Source: JBQLZO01 sp052168315
GTDB lineage: Bacteria > Planctomycetota > Phycisphaerae > Phycisphaerales > UBA1924
Direction: 5' to 3'
NCBI GenBank assembly: GCA_052168315.1
Contig: JBQLZO010000032.1
Location: 1-60,034, forward strand
Length of the DNA stretch: 60,034 nt
Part shown: positions 17,138-26,206 of the stretch, in pieces
Position numbering within the stretch: the first letter of the stretch is position 1
Layout: the number at the start of each line of letters is the position of its first letter
Notes under the pieces: model-generated
What the model saw: only the letters and a program-made list of their open reading frames with translations
Databases searched by the model: none
What the model was told of the DNA's origin: nothing
Translations under genes and position numbers: made by a program

Positions 17138-18396
17138 TGAGCATCTCTGATACCAAGTACCTCCCGCGCATCGCCCGCGCCGCCGCGCTCGTCTGCGCGG
17201 TCTGGGCCGCGCTCCCCGCCAACGCGCTCGCCCAGGGCGGCCCGCCACCCGCCATGGCCCGCCTCGACGCCGTCCGCATCGAACGCGTCGAGCAGCGCCG
17301 CGCCCTCATCGGCGACCTCCGCGCCGCCCGCCGCTCCGAAGTCGCCTCACGCGAACCCGGCCTCGTCGCCGAACTCAACTTCGAACCCGGCGACCTCATC
17401 GAAGCCGGCGCTGTCATCGCGCGACTCGACGACACACTCCTGGCCATCGAGAAAGCACGCCTCGCCTCCGACCTGCTCGCCCGGGAAGCAGAAATCGAAG
17501 AACGCGAGGCCGAACTCGCACAGGCCCAGTCCGACCTGCAGCGCGTCGAAACCCTCGACCGCGCCGGCGGCGCCAACGAGCGCGAACTCACCCAGGCACG
17601 CACCGATGTCCGCGCCGCGCTCGCACGCCTCGAAAGAACCCGCGCCGACGCCGAAGTCGCCCGCGTCGAACAACGACGCATCGAGCAGCGCCTCGAAGAC
17701 ATGGTCATCCGGTCCCCCTACAACGGCCAGATCACTTCCAAGCAGACCGAGGTCGGCCAATGGGTCTCCACCGGCGACCCCGTCGTCGGGCTCGTCTGGC
17801 TCGACTCCGTCGATGCCTACCTCGATGTCCCCGAACCCTTCATCGCCCCCCTCACCTCCGCCGACGCCACCGTCACCATCGAGATCGCCGCCGCCAACCT
17901 CACCTTCGAGGACATGCCCCCCGTCGTCATCTCCGCCGGTGATGCCGTCGCACGCACCTTCCCCCTCCGCGTCCGCCTCCCGAACCCCGATGGCGCCCTC
18001 AAGCCCGGCATGTCCATCCGCGCCCAGATCCCCACCGGGCAGACCATCGAAGCCATGACCATCAGCAAGGATGCGATCATGCGCAACGACGCCGGAGCGT
18101 TCGTCTACTTCGACGCCGGCGGCGTCGCCGGCGTCGCGCCCGTCGAACCCATGTTCGCCACCGGCGGCCGCGTCGTCGTCCGATCGCCCGCCCTCCGCGA
18201 GGGCATGCGCATCGTCGTCGAGGGCAACGAACGCATGTTCCCGGGACAGCCCATCCAGGAAGTCGGCGCTGGCAGCGGCGCACCGGGCGCACCGGCGCCA
18301 AGCCCCCAGGCCAACGGCGACGCCGCCGAACGAACAACCCCGGGCGCACAGCCCCCATCGCCATCCCAATCACCATCGTCTTCGTCCGCCCGTTGA
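17134..18396 (+). CDS. RND efflux periplasmic adaptor (membrane fusion) subunit
   Basis: A 420-residue HlyD/AcrA-type adaptor linking the inner-membrane pump to an outer-membrane channel. A signal peptide occupies about 1-30 (ALVCAVWAALPANALAQ). It is followed by the lipoyl-type beta-barrel half (EPGLVAELNFEPGDLIEAG), an alpha-hairpin coiled coil (about 105-185, rich in Glu/Arg/Ala), the second lipoyl half (IRSPYNGQITSKQTEVGQWV) and beta-barrel domains to about 375. The last 45 residues are Pro/Ser/Ala-rich and probably disordered. The gene overlaps marR by four bases and sits 93 bases before the pump gene, forming a marR-adaptor-pump operon. No lipobox is evident. Confidence 0.93.
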   Translation: MMSISDTKYLPRIARAAALVCAVWAALPANALAQGGPPPAMARLDAVRIERVEQRRALIGDLRAARRSEVASREPGLVAELNFEPGDLIEAGAVIARLDDTLLAIEKARLASDLLAREAEIEEREAELAQAQSDLQRVETLDRAGGANERELTQARTDVRAALARLERTRADAEVARVEQRRIEQRLEDMVIRSPYNGQITSKQTEVGQWVSTGDPVVGLVWLDSVDAYLDVPEPFIAPLTSADATVTIEIAAANLTFEDMPPVVISAGDAVARTFPLRVRLPNPDGALKPGMSIRAQIPTGQTIEAMTISKDAIMRNDAGAFVYFDAGGVAGVAPVEPMFATGGRVVVRSPALREGMRIVVEGNERMFPGQPIQEVGAGSGAPGAPAPSPQANGDAAERTTPGAQPPSPSQSPSSSSAR

Positions 18397-18489
18397 GCCG
18401 GCCCGGGCCCCGATCCCGAGCCCGCCCCATCACCCGCCCCACGCCCGAGCACACCGACGCCGGACACCACCGGCGCGAGGAAGCGGCCC

Positions 18490-21400
18490 ATGGACATCGT
18501 TCGCCTTGCCATCTCGAAACCCGTCGGCGTCGCCGTCGGTGTCATCCTCCTCGTCATGTTCGGCATCATCTCGCTCACGGCCATGCCCGTGCAGCTCACG
18601 CCCAATGTCGATCGGCCCGAGATCACCATCACCACCAACTGGCCCGGCCGATCCCCACAGGAAATCGTCGATGAGATCGTCAAGGAGCAGGAAGAACAGC
18701 TCAAGAATGTCGCCAACCTGAAGACCATGCGCTCCACCTCCCAGGAGGGCCAGGCCACCATCACCATGGAGTTCTACCTCGGCACCGACATCGCCCGGGC
18801 CCTCCAGGAAGTCTCCGACAAGCTCAGGCAGGTCTCCGACTACCCCGACGATGTCGACGAACCGACCATCAAGGCCGCCGACGGCGCCGCCGAGAACGCC
18901 ATCGCCTGGATCATCTTCGACCTCGACCCCGCCGCCGCCTCAAGCCACCCCGACTTCGACATCGCCTCCCTCTTCCGACCCATCGAGGACGAGATCAAGC
19001 CCTTCGTCGAACGCATCGACGGCGTCGCGGAGGTCAATGTCTTCGGCGGCCGCGACGAGGAAGTCCGAATCCTCGTCGACCCCACACGCCTCGCCGAGCT
19101 CAACCTCAACCACCTCCAGCTCCTCCAGGCCCTCCGCGCCGAGAACCGCAACATCTCCGCCGGAACCATCGCCGAGGGCAAGCGCGACTACCGCGTCCGC
19201 GTCCTCGGCCAGTTCGAATCCCCCGACGATGTCCTCGACACCATCATCGCCTACCGCGATGGCAAGCCCGTCTATGTCCGCGATGTCGCCACCGTCGAGG
19301 TCGGCCTCCAGAAAGAACGCGGCTTCGTCCGATCCCTCGGCCAGAAGTCCATCGCCATGAATGTCATCCGCCAGTCCGGCGCCAACACCATGGAGATCAT
19401 GGACGAGCTCCGCGTCAGGCTCGACGCCGTCCGCGCAGACATCCTCCCGAACCTCCACCCCACCGCCGGCCCGGACCTCCGCCTCCGACAGGTCTACGAC
19501 GAAACCACCTACATCACCTCCGCCATCGACCTCGTCACCCAGAACCTCTGGATCGGCGGCCTGCTCGCCGCCGCCGTCCTGCTCATCTTCCTCCGATCAT
19601 TCATCGCCACCGGCGTCGTCGCACTGGCCATCCCCATCTCCGTCGTCGGCACCTTCATGGTCATGCTCGCGATGGGCAGATCACTCAATGTCATCTCGCT
19701 CGCCGGGCTCGCCTTCGCCGTCGGCATGGTCGTCGACAACGCCATCGTCGTCCTCGAGAACATCGACCGACACCTCCGCATGCACAAGCACCCCATGCGC
19801 GCCGCCTACGAGGGCGGAAAGGAAGTCTGGGGCGCCATCCTCGCCTCCACCCTCACCACCGTCGCCGTGTTCATCCCCGTCCTCACCGTCGAGGAAGAAG
19901 CCGGCCAGCTCTTCCGCGACATCTCCATCGCCATCGTCGCCTCCGTCGCCCTCTCGCTGCTCGTGTCCATCACCGTCATCCCCGCCGCCTGCTCGCGATG
20001 GCTCCGCGAGGTCGACGCCCCCCGCGCCATCAACCCAGAGGGACGCCGCAAGAGAGCCCACCGATTCCGCTCAGCCCTCCGCTCGCTCTTCGGCATCGCG
20101 CCCATCGCCAAGGCCATCGGCGATGCCATCGCCTCCTTCGTCTACTGGACCATCACCGGATGGCGCGCCGCCACCATCCGCCCCCTCATCATCCTCGCGC
20201 TGGCCATCGCATCCATCTGGGGCGCCACAACGCTCGTCCCGCCCATGGACTACCTCCCGGCCGGAAACCGGAACCTCGTCTTCGGCGGCATGCTCGTCCC
20301 ACCCGGACAGTCCGTCGAGCAGTTCGAGACCATCGCCAACCGCATCGAATCCCACCTCAACCCCTACGCCCAGGTCGACCCCGACAACGAGGCCGCCGTC
20401 GCCGCGCTCCCGCCCATCCCGCGCCGCCCCGGCCAGCCCGCCTTCGAACCCGTCCCCATCCACAACTACTTCATCGGCGCCTTCGGCGGCTCCATGTTCG
20501 TCGGTGCCACCTCCGAGTACGAGCAGATCGTCCTCCCCCTCGCGCAGCTGCTCACCAACGCCATGAACTCCATGCCCGACACCCTCGGGTTCGCCGCCCA
20601 GACATCCCTCTTCGGCCGCGGCGTCGGCGGCGGAAACACCGTCGACATCGAAATCTCCGGCCCCGAACTCGACCGCGTCACACGCGCCGCCGAATTCATC
20701 TTCAACCGCCTCGGCCAATCCCCGGACTACGGCTACCAGACCCTCCGACCAGACCCCTCCAACTTCAACCAGCGCCAGCAGGAATACCAGCTCCGCGTCA
20801 CACGACTCGGCCGCGAGCTCGGCCTCAGGCCCGACTCCCTCGGCACCGCCGTCCGCGCCCTCTTCGACGGCGCCTTCGTCGGCGACTACTACGCCGGCGC
20901 CAACACCATCGACATCAACATGCTCCCCGCCGGCGGACGCCTCGAGCAGACCGAGCAGCTCGCCGATGTCCCCGTCAGCACACCCACCGGCGCCATCATC
21001 CCAATGGACCAGCTCGTCGAGCTCACCCCCGGCCTCGGCCCGCAGGCCATCCAGCGCATCGAGGAACTCGCCGCCGTCACCATCCGAGTCTCGCAGCCCG
21101 CCGGCGTCGCCCTCGAACAGACCATCCAGGACCTGGGCGAGAACTACATCGAAGCCGCACGCGACGCCGGGCTCATCACCCGCACCATGCGCATCCGCCT
21201 CGAAGGCACCGCCGCCAAGCTCGACGAGGTCAAGGCCGCGCTCATCGGCCGCGCGCCCACCGAATCACAGCGCGCCCAGCCCCGCGCCGCGTGGCAGAAC
21301 GCCCTCGACTGGATCGGATATGCCATCGTCGCCGCCGGCATCGGCATCACCATCTTCGCGTTCATCCGCTTCGCACGCCGCCGCGACAAGCGCTTCTTCT

Positions 21401-22185
21401 ACGGCGCCCTCGGCGCACTCGCCCTCTTCGCCATCCTCGCAAGCTGGTTCTTCGGCATCGCCGACAACCCCCAGATGATGACCGCCCGCCTCGTCTGGGC
21501 CCTCGCCGTCACCTACCTCCTCATGGCCGCCCTCTTCGAATCCTTCGTCTACCCCATGGTCATCATGTTCACCGTCCCCCTCGCCGTCGTCGGCGGCTTC
21601 GCGGGCCTCGCAATCGTCCACCAGCTCACCCTCAACAACCCGCTCATCGCCACCCAGCAGCTCGATGTGCTCACCATGCTCGGGTTCATCATCCTCATCG
21701 GCGTCGTCGTCAACAACGCCATCCTCCTCGTCCACCAGTCGCTCAACCTCATGCGCGGCCAGGCCGATGTCGGCGCCGACGAGCCCCTGCCGCCCATGGC
21801 CGCCATCCGCGAGGCCGTCCGAACCCGCATCCGACCCATCTTCATGTCCACCCTCACCTCCGTCGGCGGCATGCTCCCCCTCGTGCTCTTCCCCGGCGCC
21901 GGCTCCGAGCTCTACCGAGGCCTGGGCTCCGTCATCGTCGGTGGCCTCGTCGTCTCCACCGTCTTCACCCTCTTCCTCGTCCCACTCCTCTTCTCCCTCA
22001 CGCTCCAGATGACCGACGGCCTCGCCGCCGTCTTCGGCAACAACGCCATCCCCGGCAAGGACGACAACGCCGCACCATCCCTCGACGACCTGCTCGCAGC
22101 CCGAACCGAACGAACACGCCCCACCCCCGCCACAACATCAACCAACGGCGATGCCTCCCGAGCCAACAACGCCGCGAAGCACTGA
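18490..22185 (+). CDS. RND-family efflux pump, inner-membrane subunit
   Basis: A 1231-residue proton-driven pump of the AcrB-like (HAE1-type) group. The N-terminus has MDIVRLAISKPVGVAVGVILL. The TM4 motif VGMVVDNAIVVLENID keeps one of the two acidic relay residues. The later helix motif GVVVNNAILLVHQSLNLMRG has Asn where AcrB has Lys940. Two large porter regions lie between the membrane bundles. It is longer than AcrB (about 1050). Part of the extra length is a segment at about 938-990 with two additional hydrophobic helices before the usual eighth helix. The C-terminal 45 residues are polar. No outer-membrane channel gene is nearby, so one elsewhere must be shared. Confidence 0.95.
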   Translation: MDIVRLAISKPVGVAVGVILLVMFGIISLTAMPVQLTPNVDRPEITITTNWPGRSPQEIVDEIVKEQEEQLKNVANLKTMRSTSQEGQATITMEFYLGTDIARALQEVSDKLRQVSDYPDDVDEPTIKAADGAAENAIAWIIFDLDPAAASSHPDFDIASLFRPIEDEIKPFVERIDGVAEVNVFGGRDEEVRILVDPTRLAELNLNHLQLLQALRAENRNISAGTIAEGKRDYRVRVLGQFESPDDVLDTIIAYRDGKPVYVRDVATVEVGLQKERGFVRSLGQKSIAMNVIRQSGANTMEIMDELRVRLDAVRADILPNLHPTAGPDLRLRQVYDETTYITSAIDLVTQNLWIGGLLAAAVLLIFLRSFIATGVVALAIPISVVGTFMVMLAMGRSLNVISLAGLAFAVGMVVDNAIVVLENIDRHLRMHKHPMRAAYEGGKEVWGAILASTLTTVAVFIPVLTVEEEAGQLFRDISIAIVASVALSLLVSITVIPAACSRWLREVDAPRAINPEGRRKRAHRFRSALRSLFGIAPIAKAIGDAIASFVYWTITGWRAATIRPLIILALAIASIWGATTLVPPMDYLPAGNRNLVFGGMLVPPGQSVEQFETIANRIESHLNPYAQVDPDNEAAVAALPPIPRRPGQPAFEPVPIHNYFIGAFGGSMFVGATSEYEQIVLPLAQLLTNAMNSMPDTLGFAAQTSLFGRGVGGGNTVDIEISGPELDRVTRAAEFIFNRLGQSPDYGYQTLRPDPSNFNQRQQEYQLRVTRLGRELGLRPDSLGTAVRALFDGAFVGDYYAGANTIDINMLPAGGRLEQTEQLADVPVSTPTGAIIPMDQLVELTPGLGPQAIQRIEELAAVTIRVSQPAGVALEQTIQDLGENYIEAARDAGLITRTMRIRLEGTAAKLDEVKAALIGRAPTESQRAQPRAAWQNALDWIGYAIVAAGIGITIFAFIRFARRRDKRFFYGALGALALFAILASWFFGIADNPQMMTARLVWALAVTYLLMAALFESFVYPMVIMFTVPLAVVGGFAGLAIVHQLTLNNPLIATQQLDVLTMLGFIILIGVVVNNAILLVHQSLNLMRGQADVGADEPLPPMAAIREAVRTRIRPIFMSTLTSVGGMLPLVLFPGAGSELYRGLGSVIVGGLVVSTVFTLFLVPLLFSLTLQMTDGLAAVFGNNAIPGKDDNAAPSLDDLLAARTERTRPTPATTSTNGDASRANNAAKH

Positions 22186-22190
22186 GACCT

Positions 22191-22270
22191 CGTTCCAGAA
22201 CGCTCCCAAACTCGGTGGGATGGGCCTCCGGCCCGTCACCTCATCTGCCCCTACTTCCGGTTCTGGAACG
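22191..22270. repeat. Nested inverted repeat between convergent genes (REP-like; possible bidirectional terminator)
   Basis: Outer arms CGTTCCAGAAC (22191-22201) and GTTCTGGAACG (22260-22270) enclose a palindrome, GGGCC-TCC-GGCCC (22222-22234), preceded by GGTGGGAT. It occupies most of the gap between the convergent pump and adenine deaminase genes. The inner unit has the same layout as the right-end element at 59061-59086 read on the opposite strand. Confidence 0.6.
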
Positions 22271-22302
22271 ACGCCGGATCCGCCCCCCCAACCCAGCCTC
22301 GC

Positions 22303-24162
22303 TCAACGCCCCACAAACAACGACACCACCTCGAACCGATCCACATCCACCAGCCCCAGATCCGACAGCTTCAGCCTCGGAATCACCGGCAGCGGCAGGA
22401 AGCTCAGCGGCATAAACGGATCCCGGTGCGGACAACCCAGCTGATGCACGGCGTACAGCAGCCGCGACTGCTGATGGATCACCGTCTCCGCATCCGCATC
22501 CGACATCAGCCCCGCGATCGGCAGCGGCAGCACCGCGATCACTTTCCCCTTCGACACCACCGCCTGCCCGCCACCAACCTCCGCCACCGCCCGCGCCGCG
22601 GCGACCATGTCCGCATCGTTATCGCCCACCACCGCCAGGTTGTGCGCATCGTGCCCCACCGTCGAGGCGATCGCGCCATCCTTGAACCCGAAACCATGCA
22701 CGAACCCCAGCCCGATCCGCCCGCTCCCCGTGTGCCGCTCGATCACCGCAAGCTTCAGCACATCGCGCTCCGCATCGGCGATCACCCGCTTCCCATCCGC
22801 ATCCACCGTCGCCGGCATCATCAGATGATCCGTCACCAGTTGATCCGCATGCATCCCGATCACACGGATGCCACTCGCCACGCCACCATCCGGCACCGGC
22901 ACCACCAGTGATTCCGCAGAAAGCCCCTCCGGCAGCCGCACCGTCCGCCCAACCCGCACACGCTGGGCCTCTTCCGCCGAGATCCCCCGCCGCTCCGCCA
23001 GATACCGCCCATCCCTCGCCACCACCACCCCCGCGTGCAGCACCAGCGCGGGCGTCGGCTTGTTGAAATCATCGAACACCACCACATCCGCCTGCCGACC
23101 CGGCGCGATCGCGCCGAGCCGCGCCTGCCGATAGTGCTCCGCCGCGTTCAGCGTCGCGATGCGGATCGCCATCATCGGCGCCAGCCCCAGCTCGATCGCC
23201 CGCCGAACGATGTGATCGATGTGCCCGTGCTCCTGCAGATCATCCGGATGCCGATCGTCCGTGCAGAAACAGAACCGCGACACCGTCTGCTCATCCACCA
23301 GCGGCAGCAGCGCCTCCAGATTCCGCGCTGCCGACCCCTCACGGATGGAAATCCGCATGCCCAGCGCGAGCTTCTCCGCCGCTTCCTCGGCCGTCGTGCA
23401 CTCATGGTCCGACGAGATCCCCGCCGCCACATACGCCTGCAGCCCATCCCCCCGCAGCCCCGGCGCATGCCCATCCACCAGCCGCCGCGTCAGCCCGAGC
23501 CGAACCTTCTTCAGCACTTCCTCATCCGCATGCACCACGCCAGGAAAGTTCATCATCTCCGCCAGCGCCACCAACTCCGGCCCGACCACATCATCATCGA
23601 ACAGCGCCTCAAGATCCGCCGCGCTCAGCACCGCGCCCGCCGTCTCCAGATGGCACGATGGCACGCACGAGCTCAGCGTCCACAGAAAGTTCATCGGCAG
23701 GCCCCGCCCGTTCCGCACCATCCACCGGATCCCATCAGCCCCAAGCACATTCGCGATCTCATGCGGATCCGCCACCACGCTCGTCGTGCCACGCGCCGCC
23801 GCCAGCCGCACGAACTCCGAAGGCGGCAGCATCGTCGACTCGATATGCATGTGCGCATCGATGAACCCCGGCCCGACGATCCGATCCGTGCAATCGATCA
23901 CCTCCGCCGCACCCCGCGCGCACCCCCCACGCTCCACCACCCGCGCGACATGCCCATCCGCGATCAGCACATCCCGCGCTTCCAGCGACATCGAGAACAC
24001 ATTCGCCACCCGCCCCCCGCGCAGCAGCACATCGCCGGGCGCATCCCCGCGCGCCACCGCCAGCAGCCGCGCCGATGGAAACCCGCACCCGCCCACGCCC
24101 CCGACCCCGACCCCGCCACCACCATCGCCAAGCCCGCCACGATCGCCCGGATGCTCATCCAT
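22303..24162 (-). CDS. ade: Adenine deaminase
   Basis: A 619-residue amidohydrolase that converts adenine to hypoxanthine and ammonia in purine salvage. Metal-binding motifs are present: GFIDAHMHIEST near the N-terminus, VADPHEIANVLG, GISSDHECTT, and GHDAHNLAVVGDND in the C-terminal domain. The C-terminal domain is typical of adenine deaminases rather than dihydroorotases or ureases. Length is slightly above the usual 570-600 because of a Gly-rich N-terminal leader of about 25 residues. The ATG at 24162 is supported by a -10-like TATCCT ending six bases upstream. With guaA at 6.6 kb it is one of two purine genes in the window, but they are not linked in an operon. Confidence 0.95.
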   Translation of the reverse strand: MDEHPGDRGGLGDGGGGVGVGGVGGCGFPSARLLAVARGDAPGDVLLRGGRVANVFSMSLEARDVLIADGHVARVVERGGCARGAAEVIDCTDRIVGPGFIDAHMHIESTMLPPSEFVRLAAARGTTSVVADPHEIANVLGADGIRWMVRNGRGLPMNFLWTLSSCVPSCHLETAGAVLSAADLEALFDDDVVGPELVALAEMMNFPGVVHADEEVLKKVRLGLTRRLVDGHAPGLRGDGLQAYVAAGISSDHECTTAEEAAEKLALGMRISIREGSAARNLEALLPLVDEQTVSRFCFCTDDRHPDDLQEHGHIDHIVRRAIELGLAPMMAIRIATLNAAEHYRQARLGAIAPGRQADVVVFDDFNKPTPALVLHAGVVVARDGRYLAERRGISAEEAQRVRVGRTVRLPEGLSAESLVVPVPDGGVASGIRVIGMHADQLVTDHLMMPATVDADGKRVIADAERDVLKLAVIERHTGSGRIGLGFVHGFGFKDGAIASTVGHDAHNLAVVGDNDADMVAAARAVAEVGGGQAVVSKGKVIAVLPLPIAGLMSDADAETVIHQQSRLLYAVHQLGCPHRDPFMPLSFLPLPVIPRLKLSDLGLVDVDRFEVVSLFVGR

Positions 24163-24168
24163 CCCCGC

Positions 24169-24174
24169 AGGATA
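24169..24174 (-). promoter_or_regulatory. -10-like hexamer before adenine deaminase
   Basis: TATCCT on the minus strand lies six bases before the ATG at 24162, placing the predicted transcription start on that codon. Confidence 0.4.
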
Positions 24175-24260
24175 GCCAACCGATGCGCTGCCCCCCGCGC
24201 CACCACGCAGCGCCGCTCCGCGCCGCCCACCCATCACACCCAAACCTCACCCCGAACGCC

Positions 24261-25442
24261 TCAGTCCCACTGCGGCAGATAGCACTGACGACCCGTCCGC
24301 TCGTTGTAGTCCTGGTGGTACGCCTCGGCCTCCCAGAACGGCGCGAACGCGTTCACCTCCGTCACGATCCGCTTGCTCCGGAACCGCTTGTCGTTCGACT
24401 GCAGATCCGCGATCACCCGACGCGCCACCTCCGCCTGCTCATCATCGACCGCGAACACCGCGCTGCGATACTGCGTCCCGATGTCCGGCCCCTGCCGGTT
24501 CAGCTGCGTCGGATCGTGGATCCAGAAGAACACCTTGAGCAGCGCCTCGTAGCTCACCCGCGATGGGTCATAGGTGATCCGGATCGACTCCGCGTGCCCC
24601 GTCCGACCCGTGCAGATCTCCTTGTAGGTCGGATTCTCCCCCACGCCGCCCTGGTACCCGCTCACCACATTCACCACCCCCGGCACCTTGTGCTGGAAGT
24701 AATGCTCAACGCCCCAGAAGCAACCGCCCGCGAAGTACGCCTCCTTCGTCTCGATCGGCCGCGCCATCGCCGGCCGCTTCGCGCCCTCCTCATAGAACAC
24801 CAGCGACTCGGAGTTCAGGCAGTACCGCTGCCCCGTCGGCGCCGGCCCATCATCGAACACATGCCCGAGGTGCCCGCCGCAACGCTCGCACATGATCTCC
24901 ACCCGCCGCATCCCGAAGGTCTCATCCTCCTCGTACCGGATGTGCCCGCCATCCACCGGCCGGAAGAAGCTCGGCCACCCGCTCCCCGAATCGAACTTCG
25001 CATCCGACGAGAACAACGGCAGCTCGCACAGCGCGCAGCAGTACACGCCGACCTTCTTGTTATCCAGCAGCGTCCCGCAGAACGCCGGCTCCGTCCCCTT
25101 CTTCAGCAGGATCCGACGCTGCTCCTCCGTCAGACGCTCCGCGAGCTCGTTCACCCGCGACTCGGAAAGCCGCGTGATGTCGTACCCCGCGCGAGAGATC
25201 GAACGCTCCGCCTCGGTCCCGCTCTGTCCCATCCGATCCAGCTCCTTGCTCACGCCCCCAGACTCAGATCCCGCCCCGCCACCATCCTCCGCGGCGATCG
25301 TCCGCAGCGCCAACCCGCTGAACGCCACCATCGTCACCATCACCACCAACACCCCCACACCCAGCCCCCGCGCACCCCCATCATCACCACCACCCATCCT
25401 CCGCATCGCACGCCGCATCTTCAACAACTTCCACCGCATCAT
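24261..25442 (-). CDS. msrAB: Membrane-anchored MsrB-MsrA fusion (methionine sulfoxide reductase)
   Basis: A 393-residue bifunctional enzyme repairing both methionine sulfoxide stereoisomers. Residues 1-50 include a hydrophobic signal-anchor (GLGVGVLVVMVTMVAFSGLAL), implying an extracytoplasmic location. The MsrB domain comes first (about 90-215), with four zinc Cys (CCALC and CERCGGHLGH) and the catalytic Cys in GQRYCLNSESL. The MsrA domain follows (about 225-390), with GGCFWGVEHYF as its active-site motif. The C-terminal end GRQCYLPQWD may hold a recycling Cys. The order MsrB then MsrA is the reverse of the common Neisseria-type fusion. The start at 25442 has AGGAAAGGG about eight bases upstream. 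It diverges from the redox membrane operon at 25776. Confidence 0.94.
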   Translation of the reverse strand: MMRWKLLKMRRAMRRMGGGDDGGARGLGVGVLVVMVTMVAFSGLALRTIAAEDGGGAGSESGGVSKELDRMGQSGTEAERSISRAGYDITRLSESRVNELAERLTEEQRRILLKKGTEPAFCGTLLDNKKVGVYCCALCELPLFSSDAKFDSGSGWPSFFRPVDGGHIRYEEDETFGMRRVEIMCERCGGHLGHVFDDGPAPTGQRYCLNSESLVFYEEGAKRPAMARPIETKEAYFAGGCFWGVEHYFQHKVPGVVNVVSGYQGGVGENPTYKEICTGRTGHAESIRITYDPSRVSYEALLKVFFWIHDPTQLNRQGPDIGTQYRSAVFAVDDEQAEVARRVIADLQSNDKRFRSKRIVTEVNAFAPFWEAEAYHQDYNERTGRQCYLPQWD

Positions 25443-25775
25443 GCTCGATCGCCCTTTCCTGCCACCCGCCCCGCCACATCTTCGCCCCATCCCCCGCCGG
25501 ACGCTCACCCCACGCACGGTGACAAACACCCCACAACACCCCCATATTCCTCCCACCAAACTGCCCCCCCGCCCCGACCGAACACCGCCACAGCCGCCCC
25601 ATACCACCCCAGCCCCATCCGAGCGCTCACCCGCGCTCAGCCGCGGGAAACCACCCCCATCCCCCGCGCCCGCCAAACACGCCCCAACCGATACCCTTCG
25701 ATCCAAACCGGTCGCCGGATGCCCCCCGCGAGCCCCACCGGCGCACCCCAACCCACTCGGAGCGGTCCCCCACCC
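25443..25775. other. Divergent intergenic region, no gene seen
   Basis: These 333 bases separate the minus-strand msrAB gene from the plus-strand membrane operon and must hold both promoters. The sequence is C-rich with several CCCC runs. I see the msrAB Shine-Dalgarno sequence but no convincing -10 directly before the operon start. Confidence 0.6.
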
Positions 25776-26027
25776 ATGGGCATGCTCACCATCGCACTCG
25801 CCCTCATCGCCCTCTACGCCCTCCTCGGCGTCGCCTACGCCATCCCCTTCACACTCCGCATCGCCCCCCGCAGAGACCCCGTCGCCGCCACGGCCCCGCT
25901 CCGCGTCCGACTCCTCTTCATCCCCGGCGCCATCGCACTCTGGCCCTTCCTTCTCAGATCCCCAACACACCTCCCCGGACCCTCCGCCGACAACAACCAA
26001 CACAACAACGCAGGGCCCGCCCAATGA
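25776..26027 (+). CDS. Small two-helix membrane protein heading the redox operon
   Basis: An 83-residue protein with hydrophobic segments at about 3-24 (MLTIALALIALYALLGVAYAI) and 46-62 (RLLFIPGAIALWPFLL), joined by a basic loop. I do not recognise a named family. Its stop overlaps the ATG of the next gene (ATGA at 26024-26027), beginning a chain of three successive four-base overlaps. That arrangement argues that this small protein is genuinely translated and is made in proportion to the downstream redox proteins. It may be an assembly or stabilising subunit. The ATG at 25782 is an alternative start. Confidence 0.65.
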   Translation: MGMLTIALALIALYALLGVAYAIPFTLRIAPRRDPVAATAPLRVRLLFIPGAIALWPFLLRSPTHLPGPSADNNQHNNAGPAQ

Positions 26028-26206
26028 ACCGCGACCAACGCACCCGCCACCTCATCACCTGGGCCGCCCTCGCGCCGCTCATCCTCATCGCACTCCTCGC
26101 GCTCACCTTCACCGCCGCAAGATCCAACCCAACCGCGCCACCCCCCAACCCCGATCTTCAAACCGATCCACACACCAACCAACCCGCCGGAGCCCACACC
26201 CCATGA
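26024..26206 (+). CDS. Very small single-helix membrane protein
   Basis: A 60-residue protein with one membrane segment (about 11-32, ITWAALAPLILIALLALTFTAA) and a Pro/Asn-rich C-terminal tail. It overlaps the preceding gene by ATGA and the following gene by ATGA, so translational coupling on both sides supports it as a real gene despite its size. The organisation (a basic N-terminus, one helix and a disordered tail) fits a small accessory subunit of a membrane complex. No homologue is recognised. Confidence 0.6.
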   Translation: MNRDQRTRHLITWAALAPLILIALLALTFTAARSNPTAPPPNPDLQTDPHTNQPAGAHTP

